64,000 nucleotides of DNA from Tragulus kanchil (lineage: Eukaryota; Chordata; Mammalia; Artiodactyla; Tragulidae). The DNA is taken from the NCBI GenBank assembly GCA_022376925.1, contig JAIOJX010000006.1, positions 60,473,394 through 60,537,393 of the forward strand. The letters are read 5' to 3'. Under the pieces are notes generated by a model that ran no database searches, was not told the origin of the DNA, and saw only the letters and a list, made by a program, of their open reading frames with translations. Each line of letters starts with the position of its first letter. Within the stretch, counting starts at the first letter, position 1. The position numbers and the translations under genes are program-made. Of the stretch, positions 46,825 through 58,592 are shown piece by piece.

Positions 46825-49036
46825 AGTTCTTAGAACATTTTCAACATACAACAGGCATTCAGCAATTGCATGGTAAATAATTGTGTGAAAATGTGATATA
46901 AATTTGATGCAAGTATTGTTTTGACATGATCATTTCTGGCTGTGGAGGTAACAGCATCCAGGAATTGGTAGCATTTACCAAAAAAAGATAGGTTAATGTG
47001 ATACACCAAGAGAAGGAGGTAGATAAAGGATGTGTGAAACTTCTAGGAGGGAGTATAAATGAAAGCAAAACAAAAACAAGTGGAAAGAAAAATCAACAGT
47101 AAAATAATAATACTACTAACAATTGCCTAGATTATAATACATTGAATAGCTAGAAAGCAGTGAAGAAAGGTCTATAGAAATTAAAGAGTGGCTCTTTTGT
47201 GCGAGGAAGGAGTGGCGATATCTTTTCTGGTTAAAGAATTTGAAGAGCTTAAAGGTATAGATGGAGTAAAACAGTATATTTCTCGGTTTGTTTTGTGCTA
47301 TTGGGCAGTTGGGTACAGTAAATTGATATTAGTGATAGAAAATAGAAGCAAGCACCTTAGCTAACCAAAAAATTATAACGTACAGAATTTGCATGAAATT
47401 TTCTAATAAGTAAACATCACAAAACTTTTTTTTTTTCCCTAAAGTAAATGACTGAGGGTTGTTTTCCAATATTTTGATGTTACATTAACAAAGGGAAAAA
47501 AATACTTCTCAAGAAGAAAATAGAAAACATTTTTCCTCTTGACATGATAAATTAAAGCATTTTTATCTTTAATATTTATATTTTATTCTTGATGCTTATC
47601 TTATTAAACATGTTAAAATTTTCAATGCAGGTTGAGATGATTTTAAAATCACAACTGTGCAATTTAAATAACTAAAAAAACTATTGTCATTCATGTTAAC
47701 TATAAATGTCACCATTTTGAAATGAACACTTTAATCTTCATGATTATGTTTATAGTTTTAATAGTTATTGCCTGAAGTGCTGAAGCTGAGGGCAATTAAC
47801 TATGCTTTAGGGATCTAGTCTGTTGCTGATAAAGAAAAAAAGAACTTACAGTTGCATACATTAAAAAAAAATCAGGAACTTGCTTATTGTACAGGTATAT
47901 TTCAAATTAAATCGGCAACTTCTATTAGTTGTAGTCTTCGTTTTGCCTTATCAGTTAATACACTGATGGATATATTTTTATTTCTGTTTTAAAAATAACG
48001 TCTGGTTGAAAATATGTTTGGGCTACATCATAAAGTGTGTATCACATGAGTCAAGTACTCCGAAGGGATGCTGAATTACTAATGCTATGGTCATCTTACC
48101 TTTATGAAACAGGAATTATCTCTGTTTACAAGAAGGAAAAGGCGTCTCCAGGTATAATTAGAAATTACTAAATACATTAGAGAAAACAACTAGCCTAAGA
48201 GTAACTGACAATCCTAATGTTATTAAGAAAATCTCAAAGTCATTATGCAGGATTGCTTTTTCAAAATGGTTGCTAGCCTTAGGTGGTGTTCTTAAGGAGT
48301 AACAGGGGATAACTTCTGTCAGAATAGTTTGACAAATGTTTGATAAGAATGAAAATATCTGAACGGAATTTCAAGTCTCACAATCAGTATCTATGAACAA
48401 GGGTCCCTAGAATTTGCATTTTACAAAGCTCTCTAATTTCCTATAACTAAAGTTTTAGGATTGCTTCACAGATGCTAGTAATTGCCATAGTGAAACAAAC
48501 AGAAAACATTTTAAAAATAATTTCTTAAGATATCTTGTTTAGGGGAGTACATTAAAGTGAACATTATGTACCAAAAAATAAAACTAAAAAATAAGAGTTT
48601 GTCTTCCTGTGGAATATTAGAGAAAATACTTCTTTGTGCTCTCTCTTCTTAGTGTACTTACTTTAGGAACATTATGCTTGTAAGTACTTTCTCATCTTCT
48701 TAAAACATATGTAAACCTTTTTGGAAAATAGATAGGTCTTCCTGTCAACTTTATGATCCAGGTATGTCTTTCTCAAGGACCTAGGAGAATTTTTTTTTTT
48801 TTTGAAATTCAGACAGTAAGGAGGATAGCATCCTCATTTCCCAGTTCATATGGGAATATAGAAGGCTAACTTCCTTAGACACTTTGCTCTAATTTGAAAA
48901 TGCACCTTCTGTCATAAAATTACAATACTTGTCTTTTTTTGTGCATAAAATCCAATAAACTAGCACAGATGGCCAGTGATTATTACATAGTATTAAGAAA
49001 AAGTATGTATGACAAAAAGTCCTCTAACTTAAGGAC
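46825..49036. other. Unrecognised non-coding DNA
   Basis: About 2.2 kb of AT-rich sequence with no recognised gene or repeat. 46825-48718 is the longest stretch here that is neither duplicated nor assigned to a transposon. Confidence 0.5.
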
Positions 49037-49113
49037 TGTGTGTTAGTCACTCAGTCATGTCTGACTCTTTGTGGTCCCATGTACTGTATAGTCCACCATG
49101 CTTTTTGGCTATG
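49037..49113 (-). mobile_element. Bov-tA/Bov-A fragment, antisense
   Basis: Short piece: GTTAGTCACTCAGTCATGTC, TGACTCTTTGTGGTCCCATG and TATAGTCCACCATG. Only the 3' part of the SINE. Confidence 0.7.
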
Positions 49114-49138
49114 GGGATTTAACTTAAGTACTAGTTAT

Positions 49139-49155
49139 TTTTATTATTATTATTC
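49139..49155. repeat. (TTA)n short microsatellite
   Basis: About five TTA units, repeated again at about 50218-50234 by duplication 20. Confidence 0.7.
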
Positions 49156-49263
49156 AAATCTTGGAAACATGGGTTATATCTCCTTGGCTGCTAAGAGGCT
49201 GAGGTTCCTTTCTCTCTTTATAATGTCTTACCAAATTTCTGTAATGCATATCACTATGTTTTT

Positions 49264-49387
49264 ATTGGTTGTGGTGGAGCCACACTATATGGCTTATGGG
49301 ATCTTAGTTCCCTGACCAGGGATTGAGATCCAGCCCTAACAATGAAAGCATGGAGTTCGAGTCACTCGACCACCAGGGAATTCCCAC
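49264..49387 (-). mobile_element. CHR-type tRNA-Glu SINE, antisense
   Basis: Standard antisense CHR/SINE head: GGGATCTTAGTTCCCTGACC, AGGGATTGAGATCC, then CACTCGACCACCAGGGAATT. It is the widespread artiodactyl form with the common body, unlike the CpG-rich variant at 6836, 7780 and 37359. Confidence 0.78.
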
Positions 49388-50115
49388 ATATCACATTTTC
49401 ATTTAATGTTCATTCAATTAGAGATATATTTTCTTTCTCCTAACTCTGTGGAGAGATTATCTAGGTTAGGAGAAGATTTTGTCTATAATTATCTTTCTCC
49501 AACACTTTGTCTCCAAACAATACCTTCCCAAGTGAGCTGATAACATGGATATTTTAATATGAAATACATTGGTGTAATAAATTATCAATACTAGTGACCA
49601 TGACAAGCCATATTATTTGCATTCCTTTTAATAGCATAATAATTCAATGTTTTATGCACTAGTCGACATAAGTAAAATTGGAAGTATTACTTTTAAAAAT
49701 AGCTGTGTTCTTGAAAACTAAAAATATGTATTGCTAAATCAAGACAAGCTGCATGTCACCCAACTGAGACAATTACAGCTTCAGGTCTACCAGAAATGTA
49801 ATCTTTTGGAAAATAGATAGGTCTTCCTGTCAACTTTATGATCCAGGTATGTCTTTCTCAAGGACCTAGGAGAATTTTTTTTGAAATTCAGACAGTAAGG
49901 AGGATAGCATCCTCATTTCCCAGTTCATATGGGAATATAGAAGGCTAACTTCCTTAGACACTTTGCTCTAATTTGAAAATGCACCTTCTGTCATAAAATT
50001 ACAATACTTGTCTTTTTTTGTGCATAAAATCCAATAAACTAGCACAGATGGCCAGTGATTATTACATAGTATTAAGAAAAAGTATGTATGACAAAAAGTC
50101 CTCTAACTTAAGGAC

Positions 50116-50192
50116 TGTGTGTTAGTCACTCAGTCATGTCTGACTCTTTGTGGTCCCATGTACTGTATAGTCCACCATGCTTTTTGGCTATG
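50116..50192 (-). mobile_element. Bov-tA fragment, duplicate
   Basis: Duplicate of 49037-49113 through duplication 20. Confidence 0.7.
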
Positions 50193-50342
50193 GGGATTTA
50201 ACTTAAGTACTAGTTATTTTTATTATTATTATTCAAATCTTGGAAACATGGGTTATATCTCCTTGGCTGCTAAGAGGCTGAGGTTCCTTTCTCTCTTTAT
50301 AATGTCTTACCAAATTTCTGTAATGCATATCACTATGTTTTT

Positions 50343-50466
50343 ATTGGTTGTGGTGGAGCCACACTATATGGCTTATGGGATCTTAGTTCCCTGACCAGGG
50401 ATTGAGATCCAGCCCCTAGCAATGAAAGCATGGAGTTCGAGTCACTCGACCACCAGGGAATTCCCA
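50343..50466 (-). mobile_element. CHR-type SINE, duplicate
   Basis: Duplicate of 49264-49387 through duplication 20, with a small indel/substitution near 50415-50419. Confidence 0.78.
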
Positions 50467-50984
50467 CATATCACATTTTCATTTAATGTTCATTCAATTA
50501 GAGATATATTTTCTTTCTCCTAACTCTGTGGAGAGATTATCTAGGTTAGGAGAAGATTTTGTCTATAATTATCTTTCTCCAACACTTTGTCTCCAAACAA
50601 TACCTTCCCAAGTGAGCTGATAACATGGATATTTTAATATGAAATACATTGGTGTAATAAATTATCAATACTAGTGACCATGACAAGCCATATTATTTGC
50701 ATTCCTTTTAATAGCATAATAATTCAATGTTTTATGCACTAGTCGACATAAGTAAAATTGGAAGTATTACTTTTAAAAATAGCTGTGTTCTTGAAAAACT
50801 AAAAATATGTATTGCTAAATCAAGACAAGCTGCATGTCACCCAACTGAGACAATTACAGCTTCAGGTCTACCAGAAATGAAATCTTAAACCAGGAATTGC
50901 CTGATCATTGCCAGTTATGCCATTCATCTGATAGATCCCTATTGTCTACTACAAAGGAAAGAAACTACAATAATCAATCTGATT

Positions 50985-51182
50985 TCTTTTCTTTTTTTTT
51001 TTTTTTTGCCTCATGTAACTATGTTTTGGCACCCTTCTGCATATAAATGTTTTATTTTGTTGAGCTACTGAGTGTGCCATTCTGTCCAACAGATTGGATG
51101 CTGTTTGATTTAAACTGATTTCTGCTCAAATAAATACTTAATTTAAAAAAGAAAAGAAACATTCTCAGTTGATTATTTCACA
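50985..51182 (+). mobile_element. Possible ERV-L-type LTR 3' end
   Basis: A block resembling the R/U5 end of a mammalian ERV-L-like LTR: GCTGAGTGTGCC-like text, CTGATTTCTGCTCAAATAAA with a polyadenylation signal AATAAA near 51129, and an end in CA at 51182. It is followed by TTTGGTGTTAGAAGAGG, which resembles the tRNA-Leu primer site of ERV-L. The 5' limit is not visible and no retroviral gene is open downstream. Confidence 0.4.
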
Positions 51183-52169
51183 GTTTTGGTGTTAGAAGAG
51201 GAAAACTGAAGGAAATCTCCCAGGAGGCCCTCAGGAACACTACGCAACCAGATATGAGTACCTGTGGAGCTTGCTGCTTTTGTGATGCTTCTGGAGATCA
51301 TAGGTAAGTCCCTCTCATATCCTAGTTCCACAAATTTTGTGCTTTGAACTTCTAGACTTTATTCAAACATTTATTTCTCCTAACTGGATTTGCAAACCAG
51401 CTAGAGTAGGACTAGGTAAAATTTACAGATTGAATTAGGTCCAGTGTGAAAACTTAGGTGAATAAAATGTTTTAAGCTAAACAAGCATGTTAAATTTATC
51501 AAAAATAATCTCAATTGACAATTGCCACCGGGGAGAAATATTAACATAGATAATTATATATTTATGGTGTGATCTAGAAAAAGAGCTCTCATCCACACTT
51601 AGCATAAAGAGTAGAGGGAAGACTAATTTTCCACATGTACTATTTCTGGATACCAAGATGAAACCATCTGGGTCATTCCAACTTACACCAGAGCCTACAA
51701 ACAGAATCTGAGAAAATTTTCAGAAACTGACAAAGCATGAGAATAATTACCAAAGTCAGCTGTCTGAAATCTCTGTCTATGAGCCTGGTTCAGAAACAAA
51801 GTTAAAATTTCACATTGTGTCTCTTCTAATTTAGACTATCAGAGAAACAAACAAACAAACAAACAAAAAAGACTTTTGTAGGAGTTAGATCTTTGAAATA
51901 TGACTTCTGAATTTGCTTTCACATAGCCATTGGTGATAAATCCTTTCTTCTCCATTGACAACTCTTGACATCTTGTTTGTCTCATCTTGCATAGTCAGAG
52001 TCCTACTTACTATTTTCAGCCCTCAGGGGAACTGAGTGAGTCTCTCATAGCTATCTTGACGAATGGCTCTGAATCTTGAGGAAAGATAATATCCTTTGCC
52101 CTACTTTGTGAATGACTCCTGCTTCTAAACTGATCACCTGCATCACAGCGTTGTCCAACTCAAGGAAAG
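51183..52169. other. Unrecognised DNA, perhaps ERV leader remnant
   Basis: Follows the possible primer site. No open reading frame of note. A (CAAA)n run lies at about 51844-51868. The rest is unrecognised. Confidence 0.4.
51844..51868. repeat. (CAAA)n microsatellite
   Basis: About six AAAC units. Confidence 0.85.
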
Positions 52170-52956
52170 TCATGCTGTCTAGGGCCACCTAAGGTTTATA
52201 GATCATGGTGCAGAGTTCTGATGAAGTGTGGTCCACTGGAGAATGCAATTGCAAACCACTTCAGCATTCTTTCCTTGAGAACCCCATGAACGGTATAAAA
52301 AAGTAAAAAGATATAACATTGAAATATGAATTCCCCGGGTCGTTAGGTTCCCAATATGGAGAAGTAACTACAAAGGACTGAAAATGCTGAGCAAAAGCAA
52401 AAACAACACTCAGTTTTGCATATATGTCTGGTAGTGAAAGTAAAGTCTGATGCAACAAATAACAATATTGCATAAGAACTTGGAATGTTAGGTGCATGAA
52501 TCATTGTAAATTGGAAGTGATCAGAGAGGAGATGGGGAGAATGAACACTGACATTTTAGGAATCACTTAATAAAAACAGACTTGAATGGATGAATTTAAT
52601 TCAGATGGCGTTATATCTACTACAGTGTCCAACAGTCCTTTAGAAGAAATGGAGTAACCTTCGCAGCCAACAAAAGAGTACAAAATGCAGTGCTTGCATA
52701 CAATGTCAAAAGTGACAGAACGGTCATGATTCATTTCCAAAGCAAGGCATTCAATTTCAGAGTAATCCAAATCTATACCCTAACCACTAATGCTGAAGAA
52801 GCTGAACTTTAATAGTTCTATGAAGATCTATAAGACCTCCTTGAACTAACACACAAAAAAATGTCCTCTTTATCATTAGAGACTGGAATGAAAAATTAGG
52901 AAGTCAAGAGATAACTAGAGTAAGAGGCAAGTTTGGTCATAGATTAAAAAAGGAAT
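52170..52956 (+). mobile_element. BovB fragment, sense (endonuclease region)
   Basis: Collinear with 29660-30390 and 31470-31560 of the near-complete BovB: GTGGTCCACTGGAGAATGCA, CTTGGAATGTTAGGTGCATG, ACAGAACGGTCATGATTCAT, GACTGGAATGAAAAATTAGG. Stops are present (for example in CTGAACTTTAATAG). It ends inside the endonuclease region, exactly where another BovB 5' end begins. Confidence 0.82.
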
Positions 52957-53150
52957 CACTGAGGAAGGCGGAGCTAAAATGGCAACATAGACGATGTGTA
53001 CTCATGTCTCCTGGAAAATTCTCTGAATTGCAACTAGTACCTGAAAAACCATGGACAGGAGGCAGTCGGATCTGTTCACAAAAAAAAGATACTCCACAAT
53101 GAAGAACAGAGAAGAAGTCAAAACAAGATGGTAGGAGGGGTGCAATCATG
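52957..53150 (+). mobile_element. BovB 5' end, sense, left of the L1 insertion
   Basis: BovB 5' leader: GGAGCTAAAATGGCAACATA, AAAACAAGATGGTAGGAGGG, then GCAATCATG, where L1 is inserted. The same leader occurs uninterrupted at 28745-28940, showing that the DNA on either side of the L1 belongs together. Confidence 0.8.
53142..53150. repeat. L1 target-site duplication, left
   Basis: GCAATCATG, matched by 62725-62733 on the far side of the L1. Confidence 0.8.
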
Positions 53151-53197
53151 AATTTTTTTAAAAATTCTTTATTTTAAAGGTGTTACAGCGTTTTGTT

Positions 53198-53444
53198 GTT
53201 CACAGACATGTATGTTCCCAGATCAGTCATATGCATATCCATGGTCCCCACCCGCCCAGTTCCCCCATCCCACCCCTCCAGACCTTCGCCCCAAGCCATT
53301 GTAAGCACTCCTATTCCCTTGTTCACAGACATATATGTTCCCAAATCAGTCATATGCATATCCATGGTCCTCACACTCCCAGTTCCCCCCATCCCAACCC
53401 TCCAGACCATAGCCCCAAGCCACTGTAAGCACTCCTATTCCCTT
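53198..53444. repeat. 123-bp tandem duplication in the L1 3' UTR
   Basis: Units at 53198-53320 and 53321-53444, both starting GTTCACAGACAT and ending CACTCCTATTCCCTT, roughly 90 percent alike. Each has a C-rich core (CCCAGTTCCCCCATCCCACC in the first), so the L1 RNA strand carries closely spaced G-runs in both units. The divergence between units shows this is older than the 1.1-kb duplications. Confidence 0.88.
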
Positions 53445-53985
53445 AGCACAATGACATTAGCTATCTTTTCCACACAGAACAGTATAGGTTTCCATATTAC
53501 ACCCTCCCTGCTTTCCCCTCCCTATTTCTTCCCCATAATATCCCTATGTCTATGCTCTGTTTTTCCATGAGTTCCCTGCGTGTGTTATCAAGACAGTCCT
53601 ACTAGATTCCATATAAGTGTGTTTGTATACTGTATTTGTCTTTCTCTTTTTGACTTACTTCACTTTTTATGATAGGTTCTAGAGCCAGTCACTTCATTAG
53701 GGCTGAGTCTTCTGCATATCTTTGAACAGCTGAGTAGTATTCCATTGTATATATGTACCAGGGCTTCTGGATCCATTTATTCGTCGACAGACATCTAGGT
53801 TGCTTCCATGTTCTGGCTATTGTATAGAGAGCTGCAGTGAACATTGGGGTACAGGTGCTTCTTTCAGTTTTGATTTCATCTGGATATAAGCCTAAGAGTG
53901 GGATTGCTGGGACATAGGGTGCTTCTATTTTTAGTTTTATAAGAAATCTCCATACTGTCTTCCATAGAGGCTGTATCAATTGACA

Positions 53986-56226
53986 TTCCCACCAGCAATG
54001 AAAGAGGGTTCCCTTTTCTCCGCACCCTCTCCAGCATTTATTGTCTGCAGATTTGTGGATGATGGCCATTCTGACGGGTGTGAGGGGATATCTCATTGTA
54101 GTTTTAATTTGCATTTCTCTAATAATAAGCGAGGTTGAGCATCATTTCATGTGCTTTGGGGCCATCTGTATGTACTCTTTGGAAAGTCATCTCTTTAGAT
54201 CTTTTTCCATTTTTTGATTGGGTTGTTCCTTTTTCCTGTGCTGAGTTGTCTGAGTTGTTTGTAGATTTTGGAGATTAATTCTTTGTCTGTTGTTTCATTT
54301 GCTATGATTTTCTCCCACTCTGTGGGGTGTCTGTTCAGCGTTTTTGTCATTTCTTTTGCTGTACAAAAGCTTTTAAGTTTCAGGAGGTCCCACATGTTCA
54401 TTTTTCTTTTCAGTTCTGCTATTTTAGTTGGTGGGTCAGAGAAGATCTTGCTTTGATTAATGTCCTTGAGGGTTTTGCCTATATTTTCCTCTAAGAGTTT
54501 GATGGTTTCTGGTCTTACATTGAGGTCTTTAATCCATTTTGAGTTGATCTTAGTGTACAGTGTCAGGGAATGTTCCAACATCATTTTTTTGCATATAGCT
54601 GTCCAATTCTCCCAACACCACTTGTTGAAGAGGCTGTCTTTGTCCCATTCTATAGTTTCTCCTCCTTTGTCAAAAATACGGTACCCATAGGTGTGTGGGT
54701 TTATCTCTGGGTTCTCGATCTTGTTCCATTGGTCTCTAGTTCTGTTTTTGTGCCAGCACCATACTGTCTTGAGGACTGTTGCCTTGTAGTAGAGTCTGAA
54801 GGTAGGGAGGCTGATCCCTCCAGCTCCGTTTTTCTTTCTCAGGATCGCTTTGGCTATTCGAGGTCTTTTGTGTTTCCATATGAACTGTGCTATTCTTTTA
54901 TCTAGTTCTGTGAAAAATGTCAATGGTAGTTGAATAGGTATTCAACTGTAGATGATATTTGGTAGTATGGTCATTTTCACAATATTGATTCTTCTGACCC
55001 AGGAACATGGAATATCTCTCCATCAGTTTAAGTCTTCGTTAATTTCTTTCATGAGTGTCTTGTAACTTTCTGTGTACATGTCTTTTCCTTTTTTGCGTAG
55101 GTTTAGTTCCCACCAGCAATGCAAGAGGGTTCCCTTTTCTCCGCACCCTCTCCAGCATTTATTGTCTGCAGATTTGTGGATGATGGCCATTCTGACGGGT
55201 GTGAGGGGATATCTCATTGTAGTTTTAATTTGCATTTCTCTAATAATAAGCGAGGTTGAGCATCATTTCATGTGCTTTGGGGCCATCTGTATGTACTCTT
55301 TGGAAAGTCATCTCTTTAGATCTTTTTCCATTTTTTGATTGGGTTGTTCCTTTTTCCTGTGCTGAGTTGTCTGAGTTGTTTGTAGATTTTGGAGATTAAT
55401 TCTTTGTCTGTTGTTTCATTTGCTATGATTTTCTCCCACTCTGTGGGGTGTCTGTTCAGCGTTTTTGTCATTTCTTTTGCTGTACAAAAGCTTTTAAGTT
55501 TCAGGAGGTCCCACATGTTCATTTTTCTTTTCAGTTCTGCTATTTTAGTTGGTGGGTCAGAGAAGATCTTGCTTTGATTAATGTCCTTGAGGGTTTTGCC
55601 TATATTTTCCTCTAAGAGTTTGATGGTTTCTGGTCTTACATTGAGGTCTTTAATCCATTTTGAGTTGATCTTAGTGTACAGTGTCAGGGAATGTTCCAAC
55701 ATCATTTTTTTGCATATAGCTGTCCAATTCTCCCAACACCACTTGTTGAAGAGGCTGTCTTTGTCCCATTCTATAGTTTCTCCTCCTTTGTCAAAAATAC
55801 GGTACCCATAGGTGTGTGGGTTTATCTCTGGGTTCTCGATCTTGTTCCATTGGTCTCTAGTTCTGTTTTTGTGCCAGCACCATACTGTCTTGAGGACTGT
55901 TGCCTTGTAGTAGAGTCTGAAGGTAGGGAGGCTGATCCCTCCAGCTCCGTTTTTCTTTCTCAGGATCGCTTTGGCTATTCGAGGTCTTTTGTGTTTCCAT
56001 ATGAACTGTGCTATTCTTTTATCTAGTTCTGTGAAAAATGTCAATGGTAGTTGAATAGGTATTCAACTGTAGATGATATTTGGTAGTATGGTCATTTTCA
56101 CAATATTGATTCTTCTGACCCAGGAACATGGAATATCTCTCCATCAGTTTAAGTCTTCGTTAATTTCTTTCATGAGTGTCTTGTAACTTTCTGTGTACAT
56201 GTCTTTTCCTTTTTTGCGTAGGTTTA
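53986..56226. repeat. False tandem duplication 21 (period 1121)
   Basis: 53986-55106 recurs at 55107-56226 within L1 ORF2, near identical (one A/C change at 54001/55122). The same 242-residue frame therefore appears twice (54195-54923 and 55316-56044), and a chimeric frame crosses the junction at 55106. Confidence 0.94.
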
Positions 56227-57073
56227 GTCCTAGATATTTGATTCTTTTGGTTGCAATGGTGAAGGGGACTGCCTCTTTGATTCCGTTTTCTGATTTTTCA
56301 TTGTTTGTGTATAGGAATGCCAGTGATTTCTGTGTGTTGACTTTGTGTACTGTGACTTTGCTGAATTCCTTGTTTAGATCTAGTAGCTTTGTAACTGTGT
56401 CTTCGGGATTTTCTATGTGTAATATCATGTCGTCTGCAAAAAGAGAGAGCTTGACTTCTTCCTTTCCAATCTGGATTCCTTTGATTTTTTTCTCTTCTCT
56501 TATTGCCATTGCTAGGACTTCCAGGACTATGTTGAATAGTAGTGGTGAAAGTGGACAGCCCTGTCTTGTTCCTGATCTTAGAGGGACTGCTTTCAGTTTT
56601 TCACTGTTGAGGATAATATTTGCTGTGGGCTTCTCATATATGGCTTTCACTATGTTGAGATAGGTTCCTTCTATGCTCATTTTCTGAAGAGTTTTTATCA
56701 TAAATGGATGTTGTACTTTGTCGAAGGCTTTTTCTGCATCTATTGAGGTGATCATGTGATTTTTGTCTCTCAATTTGTTGATATGGTGTATCACACTGAT
56801 TGATTTGTGGATGCTGAAGAATCCTTGCATGCCTGGGATGAACCCAACTTGATCATGATGTATGAGCTTTTTGATGTGTCGTTGAATTCTGTTTGCTAGG
56901 ATTTTGTTGAGGATCTTGGCATCTAAGTTCATCAAGGAGATCGGCCTGTAATTTTCCTGTTTTGTGTTGTCTTTGTCTAGTTTGGATATCAGGGTGATGG
57001 TGGCCTCGTAGAATGTGTTTGGAAGTTTTCCTTCCTCTGCAATTTTTTGAAAGAGTTTTAGAAGGACAGGCAT
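56144..57073 (-). pseudogene. L1 ORF2 reverse transcriptase core, open segment
   Basis: Longest open stretch in the window (309 residues). It carries RT landmarks: [51 protein letters not shown] (motif A), [14 protein letters not shown] (motif B) and FADDMIL (motif C). Catalytic aspartates are retained. It runs into duplicated C-terminal sequence at its downstream end and is cut off from the endonuclease by a frameshift near 57125. Confidence 0.9.
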
Positions 57074-57785
57074 TAGCTCTTCTTTAAATGTTTCGCAGAA
57101 TTTGCCTCTGAAGCCATCTGGCCTGAGTTTTTATTTTTGGGTAAATTTTTAATCACAGATTCAATTTCTGAGCTTGTGATTGGGTTGTTCAAAGTTTCTG
57201 GTTCTTCCTGGCTCAGTCTTGGGAGTTTAGTCTTCTCTAAGAAACTGTCCATTTCTTCCAGATTGTCCAGTTTGTTGCCATATAACTGTTCATAATAGTC
57301 TCTTAGAATCCTTTGGATTTCTGCATTATCTGTTGTAATCTCTCCTTTTTCATTTTTGATTTTGTTGATCTGATTCTTCTCTCTCTTTCTCTTGATGAGT
57401 CTGGCCAGAGGCTTGTCAATTTTGTTTACCTTTTCAAAGAACCAGCTTTTTGTTTTATTTATCCATACTATAGTTTGTTTCATTTATTTTCTGATTTATT
57501 TCTGCTCTAGTCTTTATAATTTCTCATCTTCTGCTGGCTTTGGGATGTTTTTGTTCTTCTTTTTCCAATAGTTTTAAGCGGAGGGTTAAATCATCTGCTT
57601 CATATTTTCCTAGTTTCTTGAGGTGGGATTGTATTGCTATATAGTTCCCTCTTAGATCTGCCTTTGTGGTATCCCATAAGTTTTGCATGGTCTTATATTC
57701 ATTGTCATTTTCTTCTAGGAATTTTTTAATTTCTCCTTTGATTTCCTCAGTAATCAGTTGGTTTTTTAAGTATGTGTTGTTTAAT

Positions 57786-57830
57786 CGCCATGTGTTTTAT
57801 TTTTAGCGTTTTTTTTTTTTTTTTCTGTAG
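57786..57830 (-). repeat. A-run (T on plus strand) in ORF2
   Basis: A T-run of about 18 bases near 57808-57825 interrupts the coding sequence between the endonuclease and RT. It is unusual inside ORF2 and possibly expanded or mis-called. Confidence 0.55.
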
Positions 57831-58592
57831 TTGATCTCTAGTCTCATTGCCTTGTGATCTGAGAAGACGGCTGATATAATTACAGTTTTCTTGAATTGTC
57901 TGAGGCTAGATTTGTGGCCCAAGATGTGGTCTATCCTGGAGAATGTTCTGTGAGCACTTGAGAAGAAAGTATATTCTTCTGCTTTGGGGTGGAATGTTCT
58001 AAAGATATCGATGAGGTCCGCCTTTTCTACTGTGGCATTTAAGGCTTGCGTTTCTTTATTAATTTACTGTTTAGATGATCTATCCATTGGTGTGAGAGGA
58101 GTCTTAAAGTCTCCTACTATGATTGTGTTATTGTTGATTTCTTCTTTTAAGTCTGAAAGTACCTGTCTTATGTATTGAGGTGACCCTTTGTTGGGTGCGT
58201 AGATGTTCATGACTGTTATGTCTTCCTCTTGGATAGATCCCTTAATCATGATGTAGTGACCGGCCTTGCTCTTAGAATCTTCTTTACTTTAAAGTCTATT
58301 TTGTCTGTTATAAGGATTGCTACCCCAGCTGTCTTTTGATTTCCATTTGCATGGAGTATCTTTTTCCAGCCTCTCACTTTCAGTCTATAGGTGTCTCTAG
58401 TCTGAAGTGGGTCTCTTGTAAACAGCATATATATGCGTCATGTTTCTGGATACATTCAGCCAGCCTGTGTCATTTGGCTGGAGCATTTAATCGATTTACA
58501 TTCAGAGTAATTATTGATACAAATGTTCCTATTGTCATCTTCTTAGAAGTCTGGGGTTTGATTTGTAGGACTTCTTCTACTCTTGTATTTAT

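Larger units (their letters stand above)
48719..50879. repeat. False tandem duplication 20 (period 1085)
   Basis: 48719-49798 recurs at 49804-50879, with a 5-base filler. A T-run is 7 bases shorter near the start of the second copy (49875), and small differences lie near 49338/50416 and 49716/50795. Confidence 0.92.
53690..58592 (-). pseudogene. L1 ORF2 (endonuclease and reverse transcriptase), broken
   Basis: ORF2 encodes an APE-like endonuclease and RT that copy L1 RNA at a nicked target. The N-terminus reads from about 58580 (VEEVLQIKPQTSKKM), with a stop at 58470-58472 where ruminant L1 has Arg, a CGA-to-TGA change. Endonuclease motifs: CCLQETHF near 58420 and GDFKTPLTPMDRSS near 58075-58120, where the usual GDFN has become GDFK. 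A frame change lies near 58250 and another near 57125. The RT palm is open over 56144-57073 (309 residues), with [18 protein letters not shown] and FADD at about 56428-56440. The C-terminal frames 55316-56044 and 53689-54114 follow, with a Cys-rich [11 protein letters not shown] motif near 54030. Inactive. Confidence 0.88.

Noticed and set aside
49300..49387. Functional tRNA gene on the minus strand
   Set aside because: The B-box-like text belongs to a CHR-type SINE head. No intact tRNA cloverleaf can be drawn.
53180..53570. 125-residue plus-strand frame with repeated HICSQISHMHIHGPH-like text
   Set aside because: The repeat is the 123-bp tandem duplication of the L1 3' UTR read in an arbitrary frame.
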